Source: Plantago major (lineage: Eukaryota; Streptophyta; Magnoliopsida; Lamiales; Plantaginaceae). From it: a stretch of 64,000 nt of DNA. Position 1 is the stretch's first letter. Every line of letters starts with the position of its first letter. A program made the translations under genes and the position numbers. Positions 47,899 to 59,392 of the stretch are shown piece by piece. The notes beneath the pieces are model-generated. The model worked only from the letters and a program-made list of their open reading frames with translations, was not told the origin of the DNA and made no database searches. The DNA lies in contig CM048842.1 in NCBI GenBank assembly GCA_026545765.1, forward strand, positions 248,001-312,000, written 5' to 3'.

Positions 47899-47930
47899 CT
47901 AGTATAATAACCCGTCGAAATTCGACGGGT
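47899..47930 (-). repeat. Helitron-like 3' terminus (minus strand)
   Basis: On the minus strand a near-perfect hairpin (acccgtcgaa / ttcgacgggt, one-base loop, 47910-47930) is followed seven bases later by CTAG and T. This is the standard 3' end of a Helitron. The element would extend to the right. Its 5' TC end was not found. Confidence 0.65.
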
Positions 47931-48580
47931 ATATTAGTCTTGTGTAAACTTAATATTTTTAGCACATATAATGAATATAGGACGACTTGAATATTTGATT
48001 ATGTGTTGTGTTTGGTTGTATATAGACGTTCTCTTTTAGCGTGAATTGCATTTCTGAGTTAGATGAGAATATATATCCGGGAATTGGGAACAAATTTGTT
48101 TTTATTCCAAAAAAACTTAAAATTAAACATGGGAATGTATATGTCATAATTTGATTGGGTTTTGTAAAAAAACCGAAACGTAGTTCTTAAGTCACTATCC
48201 TCCCCTCCCCCCAAAAAAACTAATTTACGTTTGTTTTTAACATTTTCATTTTTACTGGTTTATTTTTATTTTCCACCTAAAATTACGCAACAAATTAATC
48301 TAATGTATGGAGTTTTTCAGAATGGGAAGTAACACTTTACCTATCTTGAATTTCAATGCATTCAGTGGAAATGGCATACAATGTGATTCATGACACACGA
48401 ATGTGATATATCATACATTTTTCATTTTGAAGTATCTCATAAAACTTTATACATTATAAAAAATATAAACTACCAAACATATACTAATTAATAAAAAATG
48501 TTACTTTTGCACTTTAATTACCTTTTCACGCTAAAAATGCACATTGTAGACGCTCAGAAATCTACAATCGAAATTAGTGT

Positions 48581-49600
48581 TAGAGATTGGGGGCACCGAC
48601 AACCTGCAAGGCAACAATAGCAAACAGAGACGTGAGATTCCGAGGTGACACCGGTGTGGTGCCGACCGAAGGGACTCCGACGCTCAAGTTAGATGACTGA
48701 TAGGAGTAATCAAATGAAAGAGATAGAGAGGGAGAGATGGTGGCAAGCGTCGACTTATCCTGTTGGTTGAGTCGGTTCGGCTACGTGGCGGACAAATACC
48801 GGCAGTGGACTAGCTAACCTTACGGGAAGGAGCTAGCTGACAGTTGTCTGACAGAGATGGATGATGGCGGATGGTTGAAGGTTGATGATGGATGGTGATG
48901 AGCGATGGTGGATGATGGTAGGTGACGGCTGATGTTGATCAGAGAGCTCGAGAGAGATGGAGGCGTGAGAGACTGATTGCTAGGGTTTTTCGCCGTTAGA
49001 ATGCGATCCCCTTCTCTTTTCCACCTTCCTTCCTTTATAGCCTTCCTAACCCTCAGAATCCATACCCACCTCCCCTCTATTTCGGGTGAAGAGTTTTTAG
49101 TGGGTTGGACTATGTCCACTCGGTTGCCAACTGACTTGACTGAATCAGTGAGGTAGTGCTAGTTAGTTAATTTGTTAGACTGACATGGTCAATCATGCAA
49201 GGTGAGGTGGCTAGCTTGTCGACCACTTGGATGGCTGGCCATGCTAGATGAGCTAGCTAGCTTACCAATCGGCTGGAGGATTGGCAAGATGTGTTAGCCT
49301 AGTGTTGTTGTGGTCGGTAGTCACCGAAGGGTGTGTTAGCCAGCTTGTTGACTACCTGGTGGATGACAAGGTCAGGCGAGCTAGTTGGCTTGCCAACCAA
49401 CTGGAGTTTGGTGAGGCTGAGTGGATCAGGCAACGTGTGGGTTGCTTGGTTGGATGGATCATTCAACTAGGTGGAGTTGCTGGCTGACTTGCTAAGTCCA
49501 ACTTGCTTATTAATGGACCTTGGATTGGGTCGTAGCCTTGTTGAGCCAATTTGTCAGTCTAATTGACAAGAGCGAATTCTGGCCAATACACACATCTTAT
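48581..49600 (-). repeat. LTR-like block with degenerate ctagcttg tandem repeats
   Basis: The block is GC-richer than its surroundings. It has a TATA box on the minus strand (ggctataaagg, about 49037-49047). From 49130 to 49500 there are diverged units of roughly 40 bp with variants of gctagcttgccaacca and ctggag. Possible termini are tgttag (48581) and tacaca (about 49595), but no TSD was seen. The ORFs in it are repeats, not genes. Confidence 0.4.
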
Positions 49601-49724
49601 TAATTTTCATGTTTTATCATTTATTTTAATTTTCGATAAAACTATGTGCCAACCCTATGAAGTGTTTCGGTATGGGGAGTACCATATATACCTAACATAT
49701 CTTAAAATTCAAATTACATTTACC

Positions 49725-50266
49725 TAGGGGTGGCCAACGAACCGAACAAACTGAACATTTGGCAAAATTATGTTCGTTCGTTCGAAGGTATGTTCGATTC
49801 GTGTTCGTGTTCGACGAACATTAAATATTAGTGTTCGAGTTCGGTTCGACATTTTTTTGGTTGTTCGTGTTCGGTTCGCATGTTCGGTTCGTTTGCGTTA
49901 GATTATGTGTTCAAACGTTTGGTTCGTTTATGTTTAAAAAAAGCTCTAAATTATAAATTTTACAATAAAGTAAAATAATATACTACAACATCATAAACAA
50001 CAATAATAAATTTGAAACTGAAAACTATAAGCCTAAAATACCATAATTGCATAATGAATTTTCATGTGGACAAAATGTATAATAATAATATATATTTTGG
50101 TGTGTGTTCGAACCGTTCGCAAACACTCGATAAAGAATAAAAGTGCTCGATGTTCGGTTCGAAAAAACTCAAACATGTTCGGTTCGGTCAAACCGATCAC
50201 GAACTTAATGTTGACCGAGTTTTTTCACGAACATTTCGCGAATGTTCGGTACGTTGGCCACCCCTA
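49725..50266. mobile_element. Complete hAT-type MITE
   Basis: The 542-bp element has 15-bp terminal inverted repeats (taggggtggccaacg and cgttggccaccccta). It is flanked by a perfect 8-bp TSD, catttacc, at 49717-49724 and 50267-50274. Inside, both ends are rich in gttcgg/cgaac words and the centre is AT-rich. There is no transposase, so it is non-autonomous. Confidence 0.92.
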
Positions 50267-50358
50267 CATTTACCGTATACATTTTGTGAGAAAAACTTCT
50301 CTAAAATTTGTTGACAACACCTTAATATTAGCTCTTCTCAACGTTTGCATACTTAATA

Positions 50359-50613
50359 CTCTCTCAATTTCAGAAAAAGTGTTACATTTTACTATCTGCG
50401 GTCAACTGTCTCCGCGTTTGACCATAATTTACTCTTAAACGATATTAATAAATAAATTATTAAAATTATATAATGAAAATTTAGTAATTAAATTTTTATT
50501 ATATGATTTTATTAAATTATTTACTATTATCGTTTATGAGTAATTTGTGGTCAAATTCGAAGACAGTTGACCGGTCAAAGTCAAAATGTAACACTTTCTT
50601 GAAATGGAGGGAG
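50359..50613. mobile_element. Stowaway-like MITE (family B-like)
   Basis: The block runs from ctctctcaatttcag to aaatggagggag and is flanked by TA. Its arms are complementary (agtgttacatttt / aaaatgtaacact), and inner arms carry ggtcaactgtc / gacagttgacc. No coding sequence is present. Confidence 0.78.
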
Positions 50614-51326
50614 TAGTTTCAAGCACGTAATTGAACGCAAAGGCACAACTTCCAAGTTTTTTTGGACGATTTGTGACTTCTCCATAATCTTTATCTCTTG
50701 TATCGTTGTCAAAGTCCAGTTTTAATTGAGTTATGTTTTTCATTCTGTTTATCATGCGACTTTAATCGCGTTGAACAATTTTTTTTTTTAATCCACCAAC
50801 TATTCATCATTAAATTAAATTTTATCTTTCTACCTACTATTTTTCTTTTACTTTAATTTTTCATTTATTATAACAACCTTGAACCTATCAAATAATCTTA
50901 AAAACCCTTACATCGCTTCACTCTTACACACCCTATATAACAACCTTATAAAACTATAAAAATTTAATTTCATCCCAAACACAAATTTTCAAAACGCAAT
51001 CATAATTCAGGTAATTCACGGTTAAAATCCAATCAAAACCCGCTCATTTTAATCGTTTCACAAACGACCACTAATTAAACCTGTAATACTCAACACCCGT
51101 CCTCCCGACCCCAATCCAAATGACAGGTACCTGATAATTATAAGCTCATCCTTAAAGTCATTCTACTCTCTCTATCTGAGAATTTCGTATATTAGAAATA
51201 ACTTGAATGTTAGGTAAGAAAATCTAAAATTAATTATAAAACATAAAAAGTGGTAAAGTGGGTACCTATTAAAATGTGTACGTAATTTATATGTAAGTTA
51301 AAGATTATTTTATTATTTTATAGGTA

Positions 51327-51574
51327 CTCCGTGCCGCAGAACTTCATCCATTTGTCATTTTTAGTTGTCCCATAGAACTTCATACATTATTAAAAAAGAA
51401 AGTTACCCCACACCCAATAATTAATAAACAATTTCAAATTTTTATCCAAATTACACATTTTGTCACTAAAATACATTTATTCCACCATTTTTATATTCTA
51501 TCATTACTTTAACTTTTCACATAAAACTGCAGGATAACCTTAATGTATGAAGTTTTCTGAGACGGAGGGAGGAG
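51327..51574. mobile_element. Stowaway-like MITE (family A)
   Basis: This is the second copy of the family at 14990-15240: ctccgtgccgcagaactt ... gacggagggaggag, flanked by TA. The inner sequence attattaaaaaagaaag is shared. It has no coding sequence. Confidence 0.8.
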
Positions 51575-51576
51575 TA

Positions 51577-53830
51577 GATTACTTCTTTTTAGTAATGTAT
51601 GCTTCCCAAATAGTGACAAAAATTACAAATGTCCATCGAACTAACTCCAATGCAACCTTACACAGCTGAATAAAAAAAAAAACTTCACTTCAGGATACTC
51701 GAATAATTTCCATTCTAAAATAGTTATTCCATTTAATTCACCTACTTCAGTTGTCATGATAAAATTACTACATTTACAGTAACTTTTATCAGAATCCAAC
51801 ACTTACAATATCTTAGTGCCATACAAAAAGTGGAAGTGAAAAAACACATGTAGATTGTTCTGTACAGAATGAAAGTCATTATTGAAAAACGTTAGGAATA
51901 GTTACAAAATAATATCCATTCTACAATCATGTAATGGAATTTGAGTATGGATCTTCCTGGAGGAGTATTGGGAATGAGTTAGCTTATTTAATATGTCTTG
52001 ACCTCCTAATTCACTTCATGAAAACAACATTGCGGCTCGCATCACTCCCGCTCATTAGCATGGTCATTATCATGTGTCATAGTTCGTACACAATCATATA
52101 TTCATATGTATATACGTACCGAACCCAAAAAAAGTAGACAAAACAAATCTACCAATGCAAGAAAATAATAGACAAAACATGATTTTCATTAAATAAGATC
52201 AAAAGGTTGTCAAGGAATTCCACAATCCGCATTACATCAGAAGAGTTAATGAATAAATAAACTAAGTATAGTTTTAGTTTTCTATAGACGGAAGAAACAA
52301 ATAACCGCCCAAAAGAACAGAGTATAGCAATGTAGCATTTGTCTGCATAAAAAGGAATCTTATATCAAGAGTGAAACAGTAAGCATATCAAGTAAGATGT
52401 ATTCCACTACCAAATACTGGAAATGACAAAATAGAAAAGGAGAGGACATTTGCTAATCGCTCTACAGTTCCTGCACGCTCAAACCTGCAAAGTGAAAAAT
52501 GTATGGTAGCATGTGTAGACGAAAGTAAACAGCAAAGAACAAATCAGAAATTATGAAGTGCTTTCACAATCCATCTGGTACTACTACTGACTGCATATAT
52601 TGAGATTAATTGGATAGGTTCCAAGGTTCGAGAATATACCGAATACACTGTTATGAAAATGATGCAACATGCTAAGAAAGGCATGAAACCTAGCTTCTTC
52701 ATCTGTCTGTCAGTGATCAAAGGCTTGAGATGAATCTAATAGTTAACAAACCTGAAAAAATGAACTTCAGCAATGGCTTCACATTTCCTACGCCTTCTAA
52801 GCAATGCTTACCACATGGGAATACTGCATCTACTGCAGAAAATCAGAAACAACTGCGTATATAAGGTGTTAAAACATAACTTCACTGTAACGGCGAGGGA
52901 GGAACTCAAAATTGAACTTAGAAATGATGAAGTAATCCTTAGAAATTAACCCAATCAATCCCAGGCATGGTGAAGCAATCCATAGAACTCCAATCTAACA
53001 CAGACATGGTGAAGCGATCCATAAAAACTCGATCGGAACTGAGACACGGTGAAATGATTAACAACTTCGATCCTTGCGATCGAACTAAGAATATTGGAAT
53101 AAGTTGATTCCTTGGTATTTCCATAGCAATCGTATGCATTGGGAATGATACCTCTGAAAATCTCCAATCCTCAATGGATCCATGTTACTGGCTGCTATAT
53201 AATGCTATTACTATTGAAGTTTCGTAAGGAATCGATCCGTATTTTTGATATGATAATTTTGAAGTTGGTTTTCGAGAATTTGAGGGTTATTGAAATCGAT
53301 TGCGGTTTAAGGATGAAGGAAACTGATTGAATATGCACTTCAACTTCTTTTCTATTTTTAACGTCAAAAAAATATGACAAATTTACACATCAGATGTGTT
53401 CAGATGTCATGATTTGGAATATGCCATGCCAGAAATGAAAATCTGATTTGGTAGAATATAATTGGATTAGGTAAAAACTGAAACTGTGTTTTTATATATA
53501 GTATGATATTTATTTCATTTTTTAAATTTTCAATTTCAGATTTTATTCTTTCACATTTTATTCTTTGTTTTTGTAACTTTTACGTATAGTTCAAATGTAC
53601 TCGGACTGTATATTTACAGTTTCAGTATACAGTTTTATATATATTTATTGTATTTTACATTAACAATAATACAATCGAAGAGTCTATATTCAGTATAACT
53701 GGATATTGTGCAGTTCCATTATACAGCAAAATGTATAGGTAAGGTTCCATTACACCGTCGATATTAAAAAAGTTACATCATAAAGAAGAATTATAAAACT
53801 AAATGCTAAAAAAGTGAAAAGAAAAAATCA
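51577..53830. other. AT-rich intergenic DNA, no gene recognised
   Basis: Short ORFs on both strands (51934-52137, 52939-53167, 53139-53330) show no family resemblance. Around 52960-53070 a unit of about 45 bases containing cayggtgaagcgatccat is repeated about three times. The 52.4-53.3 kb part is less AT-rich and could be a decayed or non-coding transcribed gene, but splice signals gave no sensible protein. Confidence 0.45.
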
Positions 53831-53837
53831 AGCCCAC

Positions 53838-54240
53838 GATGGGTGGAGGGCGGTGGTGGATCCGGCTGGGCTTCAGCGGTGGGTGGTGGGTGGTGGTGGA
53901 TCCAGCGGTGGGTGGTGGTGGATCTAGTGGTGGGTGGAGGATGGTGGTGGATCTGGTGGTGGTGTGTTGCGCTCGGAGGTGGAGGGTGGTGGTGGATCTG
54001 TTGGTGGTAGGTGGAGGGAGGTCGGAGATGGAGTGAACGGTGGTGGATCTGGATGGGAGCGGTGGTGATGGTGGCGGATATGTGGTGGGTGGGGGCCCGG
54101 GGGGAGGTGTAGCGGTGGTGGTGGTGGACGGACTGTGGTAGGTGGGTGGTTAGAGAGAGGGGGAGTGATAGAATTGTGAGTGATGGAAGGAGGAAGGAAG
54201 AAGGGCGTTATGGTCATTTCACGTGTGTTTGGTGAGGGTA
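53838..54240. repeat. G-rich ggtggtgg minisatellite
   Basis: Irregular repeats of ggtggtggatcyggtggtggg fill 53838-54140, including GGG runs and a gggggcccggggggagg block near 54091-54107. The minus strand reads as a His/Pro-rich ORF (53924-54274), but this comes from the repeat and is not a gene. The purine strand has G-quadruplex potential. Confidence 0.8.
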
Positions 54241-56167
54241 AGACAATGGAAAAGGGCACCGGCCCGTTAGTCACCCCTAAAATGAACTATGAGTAAAGAA
54301 CATACATGGTCCACTAATTATTAATATCGGACAATGGGCTTGGTAAAATCCACCCATTATCCGGGCTAAACATACATAAGCTTGCATTGGGAGAATCTTC
54401 TGTAGACTGGTCTATGAGTAAGTTGTGTATCTTGTAGATCACAATAAAACACATTACTTGGAGAATGAGTTTAATTGTATACAAAACAATTCTTTCAAGT
54501 CATGTGGTTTGTTTTCAACCATAAGGTCTAATGAACACGGTCTATAGAAGAATTCCAGGGTTGCATTAGTGGATACGGACACAACACATAACGTTGTTCG
54601 AGGGGAGGTCGTTGATAGTTGAAATTGAATACTAATGTAATTCGAGGGACATTCTAAAGTCTGGCACATCCGGATGTCAAGCTAATGATTGTGAGGAGGT
54701 ATGTGCTTGAATTCCTCCCCATTACGACTCAATATTCCTTTTGGACGTGGCCAAACCTTAGGAGATAAAGGCTAGGCCGGTAACCGAGGGAGTTCGAATG
54801 TTGTTAACAACATGTTTTCAGGAAGCACCGTGGCGTGGCAGTTGGGATAGTGTCGGGACTCTGAAGATCGGATGCACAAGTTAGGGATCGGGGACATGGG
54901 AATGGCTAGGATCGAGGCCAGGTAAGGGATTTGGTGGCTAAGGAGTGATTTGCAAGGCAAGGTAGAGTAGATATTGAGTCATCCGGGTACGGGAGTGCCC
55001 ACGGGAATATGGGGTAAAGCCGTCGAGTTTATGGTACCTTTCGGTTTAAGATGTATTATCACGAAATAAAAGCTTTTTATATTTATTTGTAAATAGTATA
55101 TTATTATTTAATTTACTCAATTTCTCATATATTTTATAGACTGAACTTACAACATTATCAGTATAATATATCAAATACTACAAAATAGGTAATAGTAGCT
55201 AGTGGTAAGCACTTTTGTCCAGAGAACTTCATACATTTTTACTAGGAAAAATTTCAGAAACCGCCCAGATAGTCTCGAAATTACAGAAAAACCCACGACA
55301 TTTCGCAAATCACATAACTCCCCCTGCCGTTGTTGATTGTAAGTCAACTCCGCCAGTCAACGGAAAACGATGACTTTGACAGGAAAAAAAATCCCAGATC
55401 TTGAAATTTAATTATGATGTGATAAAAATAAACTGAAATACCAAATTTGCCCCTGATGCTATCTTCTTCATTCATTCTCTTTCTTCTTCAGTCTTCATCA
55501 AGTAAAATATACAGGGTCATTCTTATGAAGAATGGTTGAAGTTACACAATCACAAAGACGGGTATTACATACTAGTAGTACATTATTATTACACAAAATC
55601 TTTAAAGAGACGAGTATTAGTGAGAGACCTGAGAGACAGATTGATGTTCATAAGTATATGTGTAATGTTTTAAACTATATCAGGAATGTTTTATGAGTGA
55701 ACGTTTTATATCATTTTTTATGTAATGTATACTACCGATGTTCTTAATAAAACGTGTAATGTTTTCGGCTATAACTGTAATGTTTGTCCGTCTTTTTTAA
55801 TCTTTTTATAACACCGTCTCTCCGATGAATTACTCTTATTATTATTATTATTGGATTGGATAATCCATAGAATATTCGAGTGAATACATTATCAGCTCAG
55901 CAGTAGGAGAGGCCATTAGGTGAAAAGGGGCATGAACCAGTCCGACATGAACACATGTGCAAGAGAACAAGAATCTCCTGTGACAAGAACCAATTCAACA
56001 AATCAACCAAAAACCAATTCCTTCACGTTTCTTTCTCAGCCCCAAATTTTAGGGACTAGGAAATTTTAATTTAATTCAATTCATGATTCAAAAACAAATC
56101 AAACCCAACTAACTAAACTAAATTCAGAGTTGTCTGCCTTGCTTGCCCTATATATTTTTATTATATA
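54241..56167. other. Intergenic DNA upstream of the SGPP-type phosphatase
   Basis: 54,300-55,050 is GC-richer and LTR- or gene-relic-like but not identifiable. 55,230-55,430 looks like a dispersed repeat. The stretch about 55,850-56,167 is the promoter and leader of the phosphatase gene, with cctatatatttttatt at about 56148 as a possible TATA. No complete gene is seen. Confidence 0.45.
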
Positions 56168-58589
56168 ATGGCCATTTCAGCTTTACACTTTTCTTCTTCT
56201 CAATTTCTCACCAGGAGTAGGACCCCCCTTTTTCATCATCCCTCTTCTTCTTCTTTCTCACCCACTGCTACTTTTTCCTTTTCTGCCAACATGTCTGCAA
56301 GGTATGTACTCTGTCATGTTTTTTCTCATTTTTTGTAGCTTCCTTGGAATTTCGTTTTCGATCATACTCTATCATGTTTCGTTTAATTCTGACCAGGACT
56401 CCTTTGGTTTGGTGGGGTGTGTACTTAAATCAAAATCCCCCAAATGCTAGCTTAGCTAACAAATGGGTTTATTATTATTATACTTTCATTTTCGTCTACA
56501 TCTAAACTACTCATTACAATAGCTCAAACATTTGGGACAAGATCTCATTTCTGCTCACCCACAATTTTATGTCTCCCCTTCATTTATGATTTGATTTAGT
56601 AGTATGTCTTTTTCAACCACATTGGATTGGATTGGATTGTGTTTACTCACGTCACACATACATACATACATAAACGCGGCTTAATCTTGTACAAATGTTA
56701 TGTGCCTGCTTCAGTAAGCTGCTTTCGTTTGCCTTCTAGTTTACTCGATTTCACTCAACAATATATTCACCTTATGTATAGACAGTTGAACCTATGTTTT
56801 CGTAATTTACTTTATTCAAGCTTCACATTCTTAGGTTCTTCCATTGCCCATCACTTATTTGGACTTGTGTTTTACCACATAGTCGTCCGTTTATTCTTAG
56901 GTTCTTCCATTTCATTCGCGTAGCTCTTACCTGGCTGTACTTGCCTTTACAATGTTAAGCTTCCGGACGACATGTATTTACTTCACATGGATGTCTGTGA
57001 TGCCTGCTGAATGATGCCTACAATTTTCAATCTTTAGTTCTCAGATTGCCTTTTGATGACCGACAGTTTTCGAATTCACAATGAATGTTGTTAGTTCTTT
57101 TTTAATCCGTTGCAACTAGACTATTTTAAAACAAAGAGATATAATGGGGCAAATACACAGAAAGGTTAGAAGATCCATGTTGTCGTGTGCTCTAATTGGA
57201 CCTTTATTTTCACACGCTTTCGCCCCGAGCAACTGGTAGACTTTACAAGCCGAAAAGATATCTGTCAACAGAGGAGGAGATGAGCACTAATGATCTCCAA
57301 ATGCCTCTGTTGTAGATAGAAGACTATTTTTCTTTTATTGAAGCTTTGTAGTTATTGACTGTCTCTTGACTCTTTTTTACCTTCTTGTGCTGAAATTCTG
57401 TTGGCCACTTCGTTTCAACATTAAATTTAAATATCTCCATCAAGAATTATGTTTTGGAAATGGTTCTGCTTTATTTGATTTTCTAATCTCTGATGTGTAT
57501 CAGCCCTCCCTTGCTTTCTTCTGTTGCTCCACTGGAAGCAATACTATTCGACATCGATGGCACTCTATGTGATTCGGATCCCATTCACTACCATGCCTTC
57601 AGAGAAATGCTTCAAGAGGTACATTATCTCCCTTTTCTTTTATATTCCAATTCCTTGTGATATTCCACTCTTATTATGTCACCACCTAACAGGTAGGATT
57701 CAATGGAGGAGAGCCGATCACTGAGGAGTACTTCAGTAAGAATATCAGTGGTGGACATAATGAGGATCTCTGTCATCTTCTTTTTCCAGATTGGGAAATA
57801 GAAAAGGCCCGCCAGTTTATGGAAGACAAGGAAGCACTGTTCCGAAAGTAAAGCTCTTCTAAATGTTTTAATTTCCTATTGTTTTCTTGATCACTTCTGT
57901 GTTTATTCAGTTTAATTCTCTCTGTTGATTTATATGCCAATATATCACCAAATATTTAATCTTGATACGTATTAGTTCCATGTGATCTGACGTTGAGATC
58001 ATATACACAGAATTGCTTCAGAGCAGTTGAAACCTGTGGCTGGGCTTGATAACTTGTGTGCATGGTTGAAAGAAAATGGTGTGAGAAGAGCTGCAGTTAC
58101 TAATGCTCCAAGGCCAAATGCTGAACTGTTGATCTCACTGCTTGGCTTAGGAGAATTCTTCGAATTGCTCATCATTGGAGCTGAATGTGAACGAGCAAAA
58201 CCTTTTCCTGACCCCTATTTGAGAGCTGTCAAGGAACTTGGAATATCTGCTGAGCACACGTTCATCTTTGAGGTACCAAATCTTTCGTGCATGTATAAAG
58301 TATACACTTGATGTTTTTTTGCATGGACATTTTGTTACAGAATGTGACAAGAATCATCTCATAATCGAAGATTAATATACATTTGGTAAAATTGAAGGAT
58401 TCTGCGTCTGGAACCAAAGCTGGGGTGGCTGCTGGGATGCCAGTTGTTGGTATATCCACAAGGAACGCTGAAGAACTTCTAGTATCAGCTGGGGCAAGTC
58501 TTGTGATTGAGAATTTTGCAGACCCGAAGCTGTGGAAGGATTTAGACGTTATCTTGAAGAAGCCAGTCACGGTGAAAGCCACACTTTAA
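56168..58589 (+). CDS. SGPP: HAD-superfamily sugar-phosphate phosphatase (SGPP type)
   Basis: Five exons: 56168-56301, 57504-57618, 57693-57847, 58011-58272, 58398-58589, giving 285 residues. The HAD motifs are all present: the nucleophile Asp61 in LFDIDGTLCDSDP, motif II with AVTNAPRPNAE, motif III Lys in RAKPFPDPY, and motif IV FEDSASGTKAG formed across the last splice junction. The helical cap, FNGGEPITEEYF and GGHNEDLCHLLFPDWE, fits the beta-phosphoglucomutase-like branch. The related Arabidopsis SGPP dephosphorylates small sugar phosphates. The first about 41 residues are Ser/Phe/Pro-rich and look like a plastid transit peptide. An in-frame second ATG at 56291 would give a short cytosolic form. 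Substrate and location are inferred. Confidence 0.93.
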
Positions 58590-59392
58590 GCCATTGGAGG
58601 CCATGATTTTACAGCTTTTAACAAGTTAATTGGGAACTTGTCATTCTTTCCCAGAACTAGAATAATAACTTAAGTTTCTGGGGATTCATAATCTCAAAAC
58701 ATATCACTAGTATGAGAGCACTCTGTGCACTACTTGCTATTTTGAATTATCAATCTGACAAGGGTTGACTATAAATTAAGAGACGGTGTTGGATTATACA
58801 TAATTTACAGTGTCCAAAGCTCAGTTTCTGTTAGACTTGGCTTAGACGGCTATGTTAGCTTTCGAATGTGATCGTATTTTGCCTATACTATGACTTCAAA
58901 GTTGCGCAGTTAATTTTTTTATCACTAGTCTCGTCTGGAATCACAAGGACCGGACAGCATGACGATCAGCTGCCACCCGGTCCTTTCCTGTAAAACTCAT
59001 GCTAAACAGATCTTTAATCAACTTAGAAGAGTTTCAATGTCAGTTCATTTTCGTGTTGTGATTCCTCTTTATACAGGCATTGTTGACTTCATTATCCAGA
59101 TTTGATCTTCAATGGGAAAGTAAAGAAAGTTATAGACATCAAGGAATGGCAATCTCAGATATAATAAATTGAACGAACTAATGAAATATTACTACCAGGG
59201 TGTAAAATCTCAAGCCAACAACTAATATACCGCAAAATGAATCAGAAAACAGTACTGGTACAAACAAACATAGGGGATGCCAGTTGCCGACCCAGAAATC
59301 AACAATCTGCTGCAACCACAGCTACAGTGCACTAGTATAATAGTATGTTACATACAAAACATCTCTCTTTCTCTACACACACCACATCAACT
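58590..59392. other. Intergenic DNA between the convergent SGPP-type and DRP1 genes
   Basis: It contains the 3' flanks of both genes. No other gene, repeat or transposon end is recognised. Confidence 0.6.

Larger units (their letters stand above)
47300..49716. other. Intergenic repeats: 5' flank of the NOG1-like gene, Helitron end, LTR-like block
   Basis: No gene was found. gggttggg words at 47545-47650 encode nothing recognisable. A Helitron-like 3' end is at 47899-47930. 48580-49590 looks like a decayed LTR or satellite-like block. Between them is AT-rich DNA with fragments resembling Stowaway MITEs (about 48300-48480). Confidence 0.5.

Noticed and set aside
53924..54274. His/Pro-rich ORF on the minus strand
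   Set aside because: Its composition comes entirely from the ggtggtgg minisatellite; there is no promoter, domain or splice support.
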